This document shows positions 8,764 through 16,829 of a stretch of DNA of 64,000 bases, piece by piece (position 1 is the stretch's first letter; every line of letters begins with the position of its first letter). Under the pieces are notes generated by a model. It was not told where the DNA came from. It worked only from the letters and a program-made list of their open reading frames with translations, and did no database searches. Source of the stretch: Tardiphaga robiniae (GTDB taxonomy: Bacteria; Pseudomonadota; Alphaproteobacteria; Rhizobiales; Xanthobacteraceae). The translations under genes were made by a program, and so were the position numbers. The stretch spans positions 248,001 to 312,000 of the forward strand of contig NZ_JABMCJ010000092.1 in assembly GCF_013359755.1 (NCBI RefSeq), written 5' to 3'.

Positions 8764-9243
8764 ATGAGCCCATCTTCTGTGAAGCCTAACACCGCCCGCA
8801 ATCAAGTCAATGTTATTGACCTGAAGAAGCTCGATCCACTCGATGATGCACTGGCGCTGATGTATTTCGGATGGCGCGGGATGACGCGTGCGGCTGACGA
8901 GTATCTGGCGACGGTCGGTCTGTCTCGGGTTCACCATCGCATTCTCTATGCCGTGCTGCGCGGCGAGGGCATTACGATGTCGGATCTACTGGCGATCCTG
9001 CAGATTTCGAAACAGGCGCTGCATCGCCCGATGAAGCAATTGCTCGATGAGGGCTATGTGGCCGTCAAGCGCGATCCGACGCGGCATCGTTTCAAGATTC
9101 TTGAACTGACGCCCGCCGGCCGCGCGGTCGAGCGCATCGCATCCGGTCATGAGCGTAAGATCATGGCCCGCGCCTTCAAGAAGGCGGGGGCGGGCAGCCA
9201 GGCCGCATGGTCGGCGGTGATGGCGGAGGCGGCGCGCGACTAG
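8764..9243 (+). CDS. MarR-family transcriptional regulator
   Basis: 159 residues. Winged helix pattern is visible: VHHRILYAVLRGEGITMSDLLAILQISKQALHRPMKQLLDEGYVAVKRDPTRHR (about residues 57-110). Such dimers bind palindromes and release on binding small, often aromatic or acyl-CoA, ligands. No good ribosome site precedes the ATG at 8764. A 15-bp palindrome lies inside the 5' coding region and a near-identical one downstream before the thioesterase gene, which suggests it represses itself and that gene. Divergent to the NTF2-like gene. Confidence 0.88.
   Translation: MSPSSVKPNTARNQVNVIDLKKLDPLDDALALMYFGWRGMTRAADEYLATVGLSRVHHRILYAVLRGEGITMSDLLAILQISKQALHRPMKQLLDEGYVAVKRDPTRHRFKILELTPAGRAVERIASGHERKIMARAFKKAGAGSQAAWSAVMAEAARD
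8804..8822. promoter_or_regulatory. Candidate MarR operator 1
   Basis: AAGTCAATGTTATTGACCT. The core GTCAAT-GTT-ATTGAC (8806-8820) is a perfect 6-3-6 palindrome. It lies 42 bases into the MarR coding frame. Its reverse complement matches operator 2 at 17 of 19 positions. Seen directly in the sequence; the binding protein is inferred from location. Confidence 0.65.
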
Positions 9244-9259
9244 CCAAGTTCAGGTCTTA

Positions 9260-9278
9260 AGGTCAACAATATTGACTT
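9260..9278. promoter_or_regulatory. Candidate MarR operator 2
   Basis: AGGTCAACAATATTGACTT, with GTCAA-N5-TTGAC symmetry, in the 98-bp gap between the MarR and thioesterase genes. The same 19-mer as the reverse complement of operator 1 except at positions 8 and 11. A site here would control the thioesterase promoter. Confidence 0.65.
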
Positions 9279-9341
9279 GAAAGGCAAGCTCTGCCATCCC
9301 GGTCCCATAACAAGGATGTTCACGGGACGGCGGAGGCAAAC

Positions 9342-9791
9342 ATGACAACTGAGATTGGTGACGCGAGCAGCGGCCTGAAGCTTGTGCAGCAGGCCTTCGC
9401 CGCAGGCGGATTTGCGCGCGGCATCGGCCGCACACTCGGCATCAAGGGCGAGTCCGCAGAGCAGGGCAAGGTTGTGCTGGTCGGCTCGCCGAACGAGGAT
9501 CACTACAATCCGCTCGGAACGGTGCATGGCGGTTACGCAGCCACGATGCTGGACGGCGCTATCGCATTGGCAGTGCAGACCTCGCTACCTGCGGGCACTG
9601 GTTACGCGACGTTCGATCTCAAGGTCACCTATATCCGTGCCATGACGGCCGCGTCAGGGCCGATCCGCGCCGAAGGCCGTATCATTCACATGGGGCGCAG
9701 GATGGCTGCTACGGAGGGCACACTAACCGACAAGGATGGCAGGCTTTGCGCGCATGCGACCGCGACCTGCATGATCACAGGGAAAGACTAG
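9342..9791 (+). CDS. PaaI-type hotdog thioesterase
   Basis: 149 residues, one hotdog domain. The active-site helix NPLGTVHGGYAATMLDGAIALAVQ (about 56-79) with HGG and Asp71 is that of PaaI-like acyl-CoA thioesterases, which hydrolyse aromatic or medium-chain acyl-CoAs and rescue trapped CoA. A strong ribosome site (GGAGG) precedes the ATG. Downstream of a MarR gene with twin operators, so the inducing ligand may be its own acyl-CoA substrate, as known for some aromatic-acid MarR regulators. That link is inference. Confidence 0.88.
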   Translation: MTTEIGDASSGLKLVQQAFAAGGFARGIGRTLGIKGESAEQGKVVLVGSPNEDHYNPLGTVHGGYAATMLDGAIALAVQTSLPAGTGYATFDLKVTYIRAMTAASGPIRAEGRIIHMGRRMAATEGTLTDKDGRLCAHATATCMITGKD

Positions 9792-9860
9792 AGCATGATC
9801 CCGAAAACTGGATTCCGCTTTTCGCCGACAAACGAATTCGTTTGTCGAGAGATCATACTC
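9791..9860. repeat. Dispersed palindromic element (REP-like)
   Basis: Outer arms GAGCATGATC (9791-9800) and GATCATACTC (9851-9860) enclose a perfect 22-bp palindrome at 9826-9847 centred on GAATTC. The outer arms with the following CCGAAAA match a repeat I know to be scattered between genes in Bradyrhizobium relatives. It sits between converging genes, and a transcript of it would fold into a long hairpin that could end transcription. Confidence 0.7.
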
Positions 9861-9871
9861 CAATAAAGACT

Positions 9872-10237
9872 CTAACCCTTCGGACCGAAATATACGCAGC
9901 TCTCGTTGCAGCTGTCGCGAAACACGCCGACGCGGACGACCGGAGCCTTGTCGGCGACGCGGTCCCAGATGAAGCGCGAGAGATTTTCCAGCGTCGGAAT
10001 GCCGATCGCTTCGATCTTGTTGAGAAACTTGTGGTCGAGCGTCTTGCGCAGCTCATCGAGGCTGCGGTCGAGCAAGCCGAGATCCATCACCATGCCGGTC
10101 ACGGGATCCGGCACGCCGCGGATGGTGACTTCGGCGCGGAAGGAGTGGCCATGGATTTCCTGGCTCACTTCGCCGAGCGTGGTGTGGGACAGCGCATGCG
10201 CTGCCTCGAAGCGAAACGATTTGGTCAATTCCCACAT
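9872..10237 (-). CDS. queD: 6-carboxytetrahydropterin synthase family (QueD-like)
   Basis: 121 residues, one T-fold domain. Zinc-binding histidines fit H14 (FEAAH) and H29/H31 (IHGH). QueD turns 7,8-dihydroneopterin triphosphate into 6-carboxytetrahydropterin for queuosine. Next to queE, 31 bp away, same strand, so the pathway is supported. Odd: where E. coli QueD has the catalytic Cys of CxxxHGH this protein has Ser25 (SQEIHGH), and where the catalytic Glu (KETC) is expected it has Asp108 (RDSC). The Asp-His pair is kept (D68-H69). Likely a variant QueD; activity would need testing. Confidence 0.85.
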   Translation of the reverse strand: MWELTKSFRFEAAHALSHTTLGEVSQEIHGHSFRAEVTIRGVPDPVTGMVMDLGLLDRSLDELRKTLDHKFLNKIEAIGIPTLENLSRFIWDRVADKAPVVRVGVFRDSCNESCVYFGPKG

Positions 10238-10268
10238 CGGAAGTCGTCGTCCTTAGAAGTCCAGGTCC

Positions 10269-10901
10269 TTAGCGGATCCCAAGTGTCTTGTGTGTCTGCA
10301 CGCTCAGTCGCCATTGCGGATGGCGCAGGCAATAGTCCACCGCGTCAGCGGTATTGCTGATGGCGTCCGGGCCGTCCATCGGCTGCAACGAGAAACGCTC
10401 GAAGGTGAGGCCTTCGAATTTCTCCGGCATCGCCTGTGGTTGCGGATAGACCAGCTTCAATTCGTGTCCGCTGTGCACCACCAGTTCCGCACCGGCCTTC
10501 GGGCTGACGCAGATCCAGTCGATGCCTTCGGGCGGCGCGACCGTGCCGTTGGTCTCGACGCCGATCTCGAAGCCGCGCGCATGCAATGCGTCGATCAGTT
10601 CGGCGTCCACCTGCAGCAGCGGCTCGCCGCCGGTCAGCACCACATAGCGGTTATCGGAAGGGCCCACCCATTGCGCGGCGATGGTGTCGGCGAGCTGGTC
10701 GGCGGTGGGGTAACGACCGCCCAGCGTGCCGTCCATACCGACGAAGTCGGTGTCGCAGAACTGGCAGGTGGCCTCGGCGCGGTCCTGTTCCCGGCCCGTC
10801 CAGAGATTACAGCCGGAAAACCGGCAGAATACAGACGCGCGGCCGGCATGGGCGCCTTCGCCCTGTAGTGTCAGGAAAATCTCTTTGACCGCGTAACTCA
10901 C
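10269..10901 (-). CDS. queE: 7-carboxy-7-deazaguanine synthase QueE (radical SAM)
   Basis: 210 residues. QueE uses a 4Fe-4S cluster and S-adenosylmethionine to contract 6-carboxytetrahydropterin to CDG. It carries the long cluster motif Cx14Cx2C (C31, C46, C49) known from some QueE proteins rather than the common Cx3Cx2C. Other hallmarks are IFLTLQGEGAHAGR at the N-terminus and VVLTGGEPLLQ near residue 87. GTG start. Promoter of the queE-queD pair should lie in 10902-11092; I looked for a preQ1 riboswitch there and saw only a short GCCCGA/TCGGGC hairpin (10927-10944). Confidence 0.93.
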   Translation of the reverse strand: MSYAVKEIFLTLQGEGAHAGRASVFCRFSGCNLWTGREQDRAEATCQFCDTDFVGMDGTLGGRYPTADQLADTIAAQWVGPSDNRYVVLTGGEPLLQVDAELIDALHARGFEIGVETNGTVAPPEGIDWICVSPKAGAELVVHSGHELKLVYPQPQAMPEKFEGLTFERFSLQPMDGPDAISNTADAVDYCLRHPQWRLSVQTHKTLGIR

Positions 10902-11092
10902 TGTCTTAGCTCTCTAAAACCGGCATGCCCGATCCGGCTCGGGCACATCTCGGTTCCATATGGGGTAAGCCGCGGCTCTTAGCACGGCTGGCCGGTGGAT
11001 GTCCCGGCCGATCACCGACATGTCAATTGCGATGTCCGGCGCGGGCCGCCAAAGGTCGATGACATCACGTCAAATTGTCGCACCTGGATACC

Positions 11093-11635
11093 ATGCAGCC
11101 GTCGCTCGTCACATCCGGCAGTTCTGCCGCCGCCACGCGTACGTGCGGGACCTGCACCATGTGCTGCAAGGTCTATCGCATCGACGACCTCGCCAAGCCG
11201 GCCGGCAAGTGGTGCAAGCACTGCGCGATCGCGCAGGGCTGCAAGATCTATGACACCCGGCCGCAGCAATGCCGCGCCTTCGATTGCGTCTGGATCCAGG
11301 ACGACGAGATGCCGGAATCCTGGAAGCCGGAAAACTCCAAAATCGTGTTCTCGGTCTATCCGACCACCGGGTTCATCTATGGGCAGGTCGATCCCGGCTC
11401 GCCTTTCGCCTGGCAGAAGGAGCCGATCCATTCCGGCCTGATCGCCTGGTCGGAGAAGCTGCTGGCAGAACGTCGCCACCTGCTGATCTTCGTTGGTGGC
11501 AATGCCACGCTGATCATGCCCACCGGCCCGGTGCCGATCGGTCCGATGTCGCCGGCGGATGGCTTCATCATCCGCGAAACCTTCACGGCGAAGGGCAAGG
11601 ACTACATCGCCACGCGTGTGCCGAGCGGGCGGTAG
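11093..11635 (+). CDS. YkgJ-like cysteine cluster protein
   Basis: About 180 residues from the ATG at 11093 (a TTG at 11075 is an alternative). Near the N-terminus lies a dense Cys motif, CGTCTMCCKVY, followed by WCKHC, QGCKIYDTRPQQCRAFDC. This spacing resembles the YkgJ/UPF0153 zinc- or iron-chelating cluster family. The rest (FIYGQVDPGSPFAWQKEPIHSG) is conserved-looking but of no known function. Transcribed away from queE. Confidence 0.7.
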   Translation: MQPSLVTSGSSAAATRTCGTCTMCCKVYRIDDLAKPAGKWCKHCAIAQGCKIYDTRPQQCRAFDCVWIQDDEMPESWKPENSKIVFSVYPTTGFIYGQVDPGSPFAWQKEPIHSGLIAWSEKLLAERRHLLIFVGGNATLIMPTGPVPIGPMSPADGFIIRETFTAKGKDYIATRVPSGR

Positions 11636-11659
11636 TCAGCCCATCTCGGGCATCAACCC

Positions 11660-12448
11660 TCAGCGTAACGGCACGTTCAGTCGGTCGCCTATGAGCTGGT
11701 AGAGACGCGAGGCGACTACGGCCACGAGCGTCAACGCAACAACCAGTATTGCGCCGAACCACAGCGTACTCACAACCATACCCACATGGTTTCTCGAGCC
11801 CACCAGCGGTGCGACCGCAAGAGCAAGCAAGCCGATTGGAATAAGCGGCAGGATCGTTGCCATGAGCACGAACCAGATGTGACGGCGTGTGTCGCTTACT
11901 GCATTTTGCCAGGTGGCTCCCGGGGCATCGACAGCCACCGCCGGTAGAAGTGCGAGGCAATACTGGACGGCGACCAAGCCGGTGAGATGGATAATGGTCA
12001 CGACCACCGAGCGACTGGAGCCGGGGAATGATTGACCAGCGCTATAATAAACAGGACCTCTTGGCGTCGTGAGGGCTTCCAGAAGTGATGGCACGCCCAT
12101 GATGAAAACAGCCAAAGCGAGCCAGCCGAAATATGACTGGAAACGCGGTTCGGACGGTGTGAAATCGTATTGCTGGGTCAATTCGCCGAGCACGACAAGT
12201 CGATGGATTGCTAGCAAGAACGGCGTCAGCAGGAAACATAATCCGGTCGTTATCGTTTGTCGGGCAAGCGCTTGTGCGATTGGATCTCGTGTCAGGAACA
12301 ACGGTCCAATCAGCGCCGCCACAGTGCCGATGGATACGATCGCAGTCGCGATCAGTGCAGGAAGCCAAGCCGTTCGTAGGGCATGATACAAATCCCAGTA
12401 GGCCCATACGAGCATGTTGAGAACTGACGGACGGGTGCGAGTCATCAA
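11660..12448 (-). CDS. Integral membrane protein of unknown function
   Basis: 262 residues with about six hydrophobic segments (roughly 27-52, 63-88, 107-124, 145-172, 192-217, 224-250). Base use is somewhat more AT-rich than the neighbours and the sequence has no family mark I recognise. It stands alone, converging on the cysteine-cluster gene. It could be a recent arrival or a fast-evolving lineage gene. Confidence 0.6.
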   Translation of the reverse strand: MMTRTRPSVLNMLVWAYWDLYHALRTAWLPALIATAIVSIGTVAALIGPLFLTRDPIAQALARQTITTGLCFLLTPFLLAIHRLVVLGELTQQYDFTPSEPRFQSYFGWLALAVFIMGVPSLLEALTTPRGPVYYSAGQSFPGSSRSVVVTIIHLTGLVAVQYCLALLPAVAVDAPGATWQNAVSDTRRHIWFVLMATILPLIPIGLLALAVAPLVGSRNHVGMVVSTLWFGAILVVALTLVAVVASRLYQLIGDRLNVPLR

Positions 12449-12566
12449 GGGTCTCCCGATAATGACCGGTATCAGTATCCCGTCCGTCTTAAAGACGTCG
12501 CTGCGCGCGTCGTTAACAAATCATGACGTTTGTCGAAGAACGTGCCTCAGAGTCCTCTGTTTGTAT

Positions 12567-12615
12567 GAACGTGATGCTGTCCGAAAATCGGCGGCCGCTT
12601 CTCGGGGTCGCGCTC
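12567..12615. repeat. Degenerate REP-like palindrome
   Basis: GAACGTGAT at the left and GTCGCGCTC at the right flank CCGAAAATCGGCGGCCGCTT. It resembles, with several mismatches, the GAGCRTGATC-CGAAAA family also seen at 9791-9860. It ends on the trmL stop codon and may serve as its 3' hairpin. Confidence 0.35.
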
Positions 12616-13064
12616 TAGCCGCGCGTCTGCCTGAGCGCTTCACCGAGCGCCATGGCCACCGTCATCGCCAGATTGATCGAGCGCAGATCCTGGCGCATCG
12701 GAATCACCAGCCGTGTATCGGCAGCCGCTGCGACGTCGTCCGGCACCCCGGCGGATTCCCGCCCGAACATCAGGATGTCATTGGTGTCATAGCGATGATC
12801 GAGATAGGGCTCCGCGCCCTTGGTGGTGAACAGCGCGAGGCGATGACCGGCCTTGCGCCGCCAGTCCTCGAAATGCCGCCATGAATCGTGCCGGACGATC
12901 GATACCTGATCGAGATAGTCCATGCCGGCGCGGCGGAAATGGCGGTCGGAGGTCGGAAAGCCCGCCGGTTCGATAATATGAGCTTCGACATCGAGACAGG
13001 CACAGAGCCGCAGGATGGTGCCGGTGTTCTGCGGAATGTCAGGCTGGTAGAGGGCGATGCGCAC
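12615..13064 (-). CDS. trmL: tRNA (cytidine(34)-2'-O)-methyltransferase TrmL
   Basis: 149 residues, the full size of this single-domain SPOUT enzyme, which 2'-O-methylates the wobble base of two leucine tRNAs using SAM. Motifs: PQNTGTILRLCACL near the start, ILMFGRESAGVPDDV (about 97-111) and the knot segment VIPMRQDLRSINLAMTVAMALGEALRQ at the C-terminus. Stands alone on the minus strand, separated from petA by the siderophore genes. Confidence 0.9.
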   Translation of the reverse strand: MRIALYQPDIPQNTGTILRLCACLDVEAHIIEPAGFPTSDRHFRRAGMDYLDQVSIVRHDSWRHFEDWRRKAGHRLALFTTKGAEPYLDHRYDTNDILMFGRESAGVPDDVAAAADTRLVIPMRQDLRSINLAMTVAMALGEALRQTRG

Positions 13065-13102
13065 GGCGGACTTTCTCCGGCCGCATCTTGATCGACGCGA
13101 CC

Positions 13103-13128
13103 CATGTCAGGCGATAGCGCCTGACATG
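13103..13128. terminator. Perfect 11-bp hairpin downstream of the PepSY gene
   Basis: CATGTCAGGCG (13103-13113) pairs exactly with CGCCTGACATG (13118-13128) around an ATAG loop. A second hairpin, GCCGGCGG / CCGCCGGC (13141-13163), overlaps the PepSY stop codon. Together they may end the siderophore transcript before trmL. No T-run follows, so the terminator role is only likely. Confidence 0.45.
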
Positions 13129-13150
13129 CAGTCGGACAAGGCCGGCGGCT

Positions 13151-14440
13151 CTATTCCGCCGGCGCGAGTCGCGTATTCGAACGTGCTTCCGTTGTCTCGC
13201 GTACCTTCACGCGTGCGCGGCGCTTGCGCCACCAGATCACCACGCCGGTCACTGAGAGCGCCGCCACGACCAGGCCCATCGCCGAAATCAGGATGCGGCC
13301 GGGCAGACCCAGGATTCGTCCCGAATGCATCGGGAACTGCATCTGCACAAAGATGTCGGCGGCGGTGCCGACCCAGGGCAGCTTGGCGCCGAGCGGACGG
13401 CCGTCTTCGCTGTCGTAAAAAAGCGACGGCGGGCCGACGCCTGCGGCGCCGTGATCGTCGCCAGGCTCGAAGAAGAACACCTGATACACGCCGTGTGCCG
13501 GGCCGTAGAACAGCGAGCCGATCGGTGTGGTCCAGCCGCGCGCCTTGCCGTCGGCGGTGGCGCGTTCGAGGATCTGGGCCCAGGTCATCTTGGGTTCGAT
13601 CGGATTATCGAGGTGACGATACTCACGCTGCTCGTAAGGCGTCGGCGTGTAGTCCGAGAACTTCTTCATCAGCGGCGAGAACACCTCGAAATAGAGGTTC
13701 AGCGAGAACGCCGTGAAGGCGATGATGAAGAGCAGGGCCCAGGTCCACAGGCTGAAGGCGCGGTGGATGTCGAAATTGATCCGGTAGGCGCTGCCCGAGG
13801 TCTTGATCATCCAGGCCGGCTTCCAGCGCGCCCAGAACCCCTTGCCTAGTTCGCGCGCGACGGCGGGAGCGGCTCCCGCCTTGACGCGTTTGCGCGATGG
13901 CAGTGTCAGATAGAATCCGATGAAGCAATCGATGGTCCAGATGATGGCGATGACGCCGAGGATGCGCATGCCCCAGCGGTCGCTGCCCCAGAATTCCGGG
14001 ATGTGCATCGTGTAGTGCAGCTTGTAGAGAAACGAGACGAAGTTCTCGCGGGTCACGGGCCAGACGGCGCCCCAATAGCGGCGGCCGAGTTCCTCACCGG
14101 TGTTGGGATCGAGGAAGATCTGATTGTAATCGAGCGTGTAACGCTTGCTTGTCGTGGGATCGATCCGCGGCAGAACAAAGAACGAGAGCGACTCATTCTT
14201 TTCCGGCGTCATGTACATGTGGATCACGCGCGCGCGCGGATCGCGCTGCTCGATCAAGCCCGCGAGTTCGATCGACGGTTTGGCGGGGCCTGCGGTGGTG
14301 ACATCCTTCAGCTTGCTGTTGAGAAGATCGTCAAGCTCGTGATCCCACGAGATAACCGCGCCGGTGACGCCCGAGAAGAACAGGAAGGCGGCGGTGAGGA
14401 GTCCAGCCCAGCGATGCAGGCGCCCGAAGATCGATCTCAT
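13151..14440 (-). CDS. PepSY-associated membrane protein (PiuB-like)
   Basis: 429 residues. N-terminal RLHRWAGLLTAAFLFFSGVTG with the LHxWxGL mark of PepSY_TM proteins, four membrane segments (about 10-32, 160-180, 225-247, 370-392), and a large periplasmic part between. Members sit beside siderophore receptors and are thought to reduce ferric siderophores or help iron release at the inner membrane. Lies directly downstream of the TonB receptor on the same strand, across a strong hairpin, which fits a shared role. Confidence 0.88.
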   Translation of the reverse strand: MRSIFGRLHRWAGLLTAAFLFFSGVTGAVISWDHELDDLLNSKLKDVTTAGPAKPSIELAGLIEQRDPRARVIHMYMTPEKNESLSFFVLPRIDPTTSKRYTLDYNQIFLDPNTGEELGRRYWGAVWPVTRENFVSFLYKLHYTMHIPEFWGSDRWGMRILGVIAIIWTIDCFIGFYLTLPSRKRVKAGAAPAVARELGKGFWARWKPAWMIKTSGSAYRINFDIHRAFSLWTWALLFIIAFTAFSLNLYFEVFSPLMKKFSDYTPTPYEQREYRHLDNPIEPKMTWAQILERATADGKARGWTTPIGSLFYGPAHGVYQVFFFEPGDDHGAAGVGPPSLFYDSEDGRPLGAKLPWVGTAADIFVQMQFPMHSGRILGLPGRILISAMGLVVAALSVTGVVIWWRKRRARVKVRETTEARSNTRLAPAE

Positions 14441-14484
14441 GGCGTTCCGCCCGTGTTGTTGTGGTCGCGTTTACTACCAAGTGT

Positions 14485-14516
14485 CGCCACTGCCGGTCGA
14501 GAGACCGGCGGTGGCG
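14485..14516. terminator. Long hairpin between the TonB receptor and PepSY genes
   Basis: CGCCAC-T-GCCGGTC (14485-14498) and GACCGGC-G-GTGGCG (14503-14516) form a 14-bp stem (13 Watson-Crick pairs and one U-G) with a four-base loop. It lies between two genes of the same direction, so it may trim or attenuate transcription so that the receptor is made in excess of the membrane protein. No T-run. Confidence 0.5.
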
Positions 14517-14546
14517 TATTGTCGCGTTTTAGGGTGATTCTAATGT

Positions 14547-16829
14547 TCACCAGCGATAGGTCAGCTTGGCGACGACTTTGCGCGAGTCACCGTAGAAGCA
14601 GCCATAGACGGGGCTGTAGCAGGATGAAACATAGCGGGTGTCCGCAATGTTGGTGACGTTGAGCGCGAGCCGGTAGTTCTTCTGATTATAGGCCAGCAGC
14701 GCGTCGACCACGGTGGCTCCCGGCACCTTGCTTGTGTTGGCATCGTCGGCCCAGCTATCGCCGATATAGCGAATGCCGCCGCCGACCTGGACGCCCTCGA
14801 ACAGGCCGCCTTGCATCGTGTAGTCGCTCCAGATGCCCAAGCGATTCATCGGCACGGTGGTCAGAGCCTTGCCAACATTCACCGGATCCTTGGTGACTTC
14901 GATGTCGATGTAGGAATAGGCGGCGCGGACATTGAAGCCGGCGGCGAGGGTGGCGGTGGCTTCCACTTCGATGCCGCGCGAATTGACCTCGCCGGTTTGA
15001 ATCGCCGTGAATGGCGCAACAGGCAGGAAGCGAACGACATTTTGCCGGGTCAGGTCGAAGGCGGCAAGCGTGATCATCGCATTGATGCCGACCGGCTGAT
15101 ACTTGATGCCGACCTCATGCTGATGCGCTGTTTCCGGCGCCAGCAGACTGCCATTGGCGATGTTCAGCACCGGCAGGAACGACTCCGAGTAGCTGTAATA
15201 GGGCGCCACGCCGCTGTCGAAATTGTAGATCACGCCCGCACGACCGGTGAAGGCCGAGGCGTCGGTGGAGGTCGATGAACCGTCCATGTAGTTGTCGTAG
15301 GTCGTCTTGGCGAAATCCTGCCGGCCGCCGAGCTGGACCGAGAGCCGGCCGAGCTTGATCTGGTCCTGGGCATAGATGCCGACCTGCGATTGCTTCACGC
15401 GATAGTCTTCGTAGAGGGCGCCCTTGGTCCAGGTGTTGGTGTAGACGGGGTTGAAGACGTTGAGGGGATCGGCGCTGTAGCTCGTGTTGACGTCGGTCGA
15501 TGTCGTGTTTCGATAGTCTATGCCGAACAGCGTGGTGTGGCTCAGGATGCCGGTGGTGAAGTGGCCCTCCAGCTGGTTGTCGACGGCGATGGAGTTGATC
15601 GTCGAGGCCGATGATCCGCCGTAGCGGTAGAGCAGCCCGGCGGCTTCGTCGAGGTAACCGCCGGCATTGATGCTGTCGGATTCGTTGTGCATCCACGAGT
15701 AGCGCAGGTTCTGCCGGAAGGTCAGGTTGTCGTTGATGTTATGCGCGAACAGGTAGCCAACCGAAGCGATCTCATTGTCGTATCTGTTGAAGCCGGGTTC
15801 GCCGGTGTTGCGGTTGATAGGGATGATGCGGCCCGCATTCGGATAGATCGTGCCGGATGCCGGCAGGAACTGCAGACCCCAGCCGTTCTTCTCCTTCTGA
15901 TAATTCGCCAGCACTGTGAGTGTGGTGTCTTCGTTCGGCTTGAAGGTGACGGCCGGCGCGATGAAGACGCGGCTGTCCCTGGCGTCATCGACCTGGGTGC
16001 CGCCGTCGCGGACCAGACCGGTCAGGCGATAGAGCACCGTGCCTTCCTTGTTGGCGGGACCGCCAAAATCGAACTCGCCCTGATAGCGGTCGAAACTGCC
16101 GCCTGACACCGAGATTTCGCCGAACTGCCGGGCGGTCGGAAGCTTGCTGACATAGTTGAGAATGCCGCCCGGCCCGCTGCCACCATACATCACCGAGGAC
16201 GGCCCTTTCAGTACCTCGAGACGAGACGCGCCAAAGGGATCGAGGCTGTCGAAATGGATATAGGGCGTGCTGGGTAGCCGCAGGCCGTCGAGATACAGCC
16301 CCTGCTGCGTCATGTCGAAGCCGCGGATCTGGATGCCGCCATTGCGGGTGTCGGAACCGCCATTGACGTCGCCATTGGCGCCCGCGGTGTAGCGCAGCGC
16401 CTGGGTGAGGGTCTGTGCGTCCTGGGTCTTGATCTGGTCGGAGGTGATCACCGAGATCGATTGCGGAGTTTCCATGATCGGGGTGTCGGTCTTGGTGGCG
16501 GAGCCGCTGCGATTGGCGACGAAACCGATCACGGGGCCGCCGGCGCGCTCACCGGCGTTGGGATTGGCTGGTGCCACCGGTGCCGCCTGCGGCGCACGGG
16601 CTGTGCGATTGGTGCGGGCGGCGCGGCTGGTCGATGCGCGCTGGGTCGGCCTGGCCGTCGCCGGACGCGTACGCTGCTGCGGCGCATCCACCGTCACTGG
16701 CGGCAGGGCAGACTGAGCGTCGGCAGTACCTGTCGGAATCGACAAAGCGAGACCGCTGACGGCGCAAAGACATAGAGCCCGAAGCGTGTGCAGCCGAGTT
16801 GCCGATTCGATGAAGTGGGATGTTGTCAT
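14547..16829 (-). CDS. TonB-dependent siderophore receptor
   Basis: 760 residues. Signal peptide ends near ADA-Q (about 38). A low-complexity Arg/Ala/Pro/Thr linker (about 48-95) precedes the plug domain (ETPQSISVITSDQIKTQDAQTLTQALRYTAG, from about 119), and a 22-strand barrel ends in the aromatic residue Trp (LTYRW). The plug and the NIADTRY/CY... barrel end resemble FhuA/FpvA-type ferric siderophore receptors (TIGR01783 type). Outer membrane, energised by TonB-ExbBD, which are not in this window. An Irr-like palindrome 93 bp upstream suggests iron control. Confidence 0.93.
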   Translation of the reverse strand: MTTSHFIESATRLHTLRALCLCAVSGLALSIPTGTADAQSALPPVTVDAPQQRTRPATARPTQRASTSRAARTNRTARAPQAAPVAPANPNAGERAGGPVIGFVANRSGSATKTDTPIMETPQSISVITSDQIKTQDAQTLTQALRYTAGANGDVNGGSDTRNGGIQIRGFDMTQQGLYLDGLRLPSTPYIHFDSLDPFGASRLEVLKGPSSVMYGGSGPGGILNYVSKLPTARQFGEISVSGGSFDRYQGEFDFGGPANKEGTVLYRLTGLVRDGGTQVDDARDSRVFIAPAVTFKPNEDTTLTVLANYQKEKNGWGLQFLPASGTIYPNAGRIIPINRNTGEPGFNRYDNEIASVGYLFAHNINDNLTFRQNLRYSWMHNESDSINAGGYLDEAAGLLYRYGGSSASTINSIAVDNQLEGHFTTGILSHTTLFGIDYRNTTSTDVNTSYSADPLNVFNPVYTNTWTKGALYEDYRVKQSQVGIYAQDQIKLGRLSVQLGGRQDFAKTTYDNYMDGSSTSTDASAFTGRAGVIYNFDSGVAPYYSYSESFLPVLNIANGSLLAPETAHQHEVGIKYQPVGINAMITLAAFDLTRQNVVRFLPVAPFTAIQTGEVNSRGIEVEATATLAAGFNVRAAYSYIDIEVTKDPVNVGKALTTVPMNRLGIWSDYTMQGGLFEGVQVGGGIRYIGDSWADDANTSKVPGATVVDALLAYNQKNYRLALNVTNIADTRYVSSCYSPVYGCFYGDSRKVVAKLTYRW

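Noticed and set aside
10902-11092. Possible preQ1 riboswitch upstream of queE
   Set aside because: Conserved preQ1-I or -II sequence elements are not visible; only a short GC hairpin is present.
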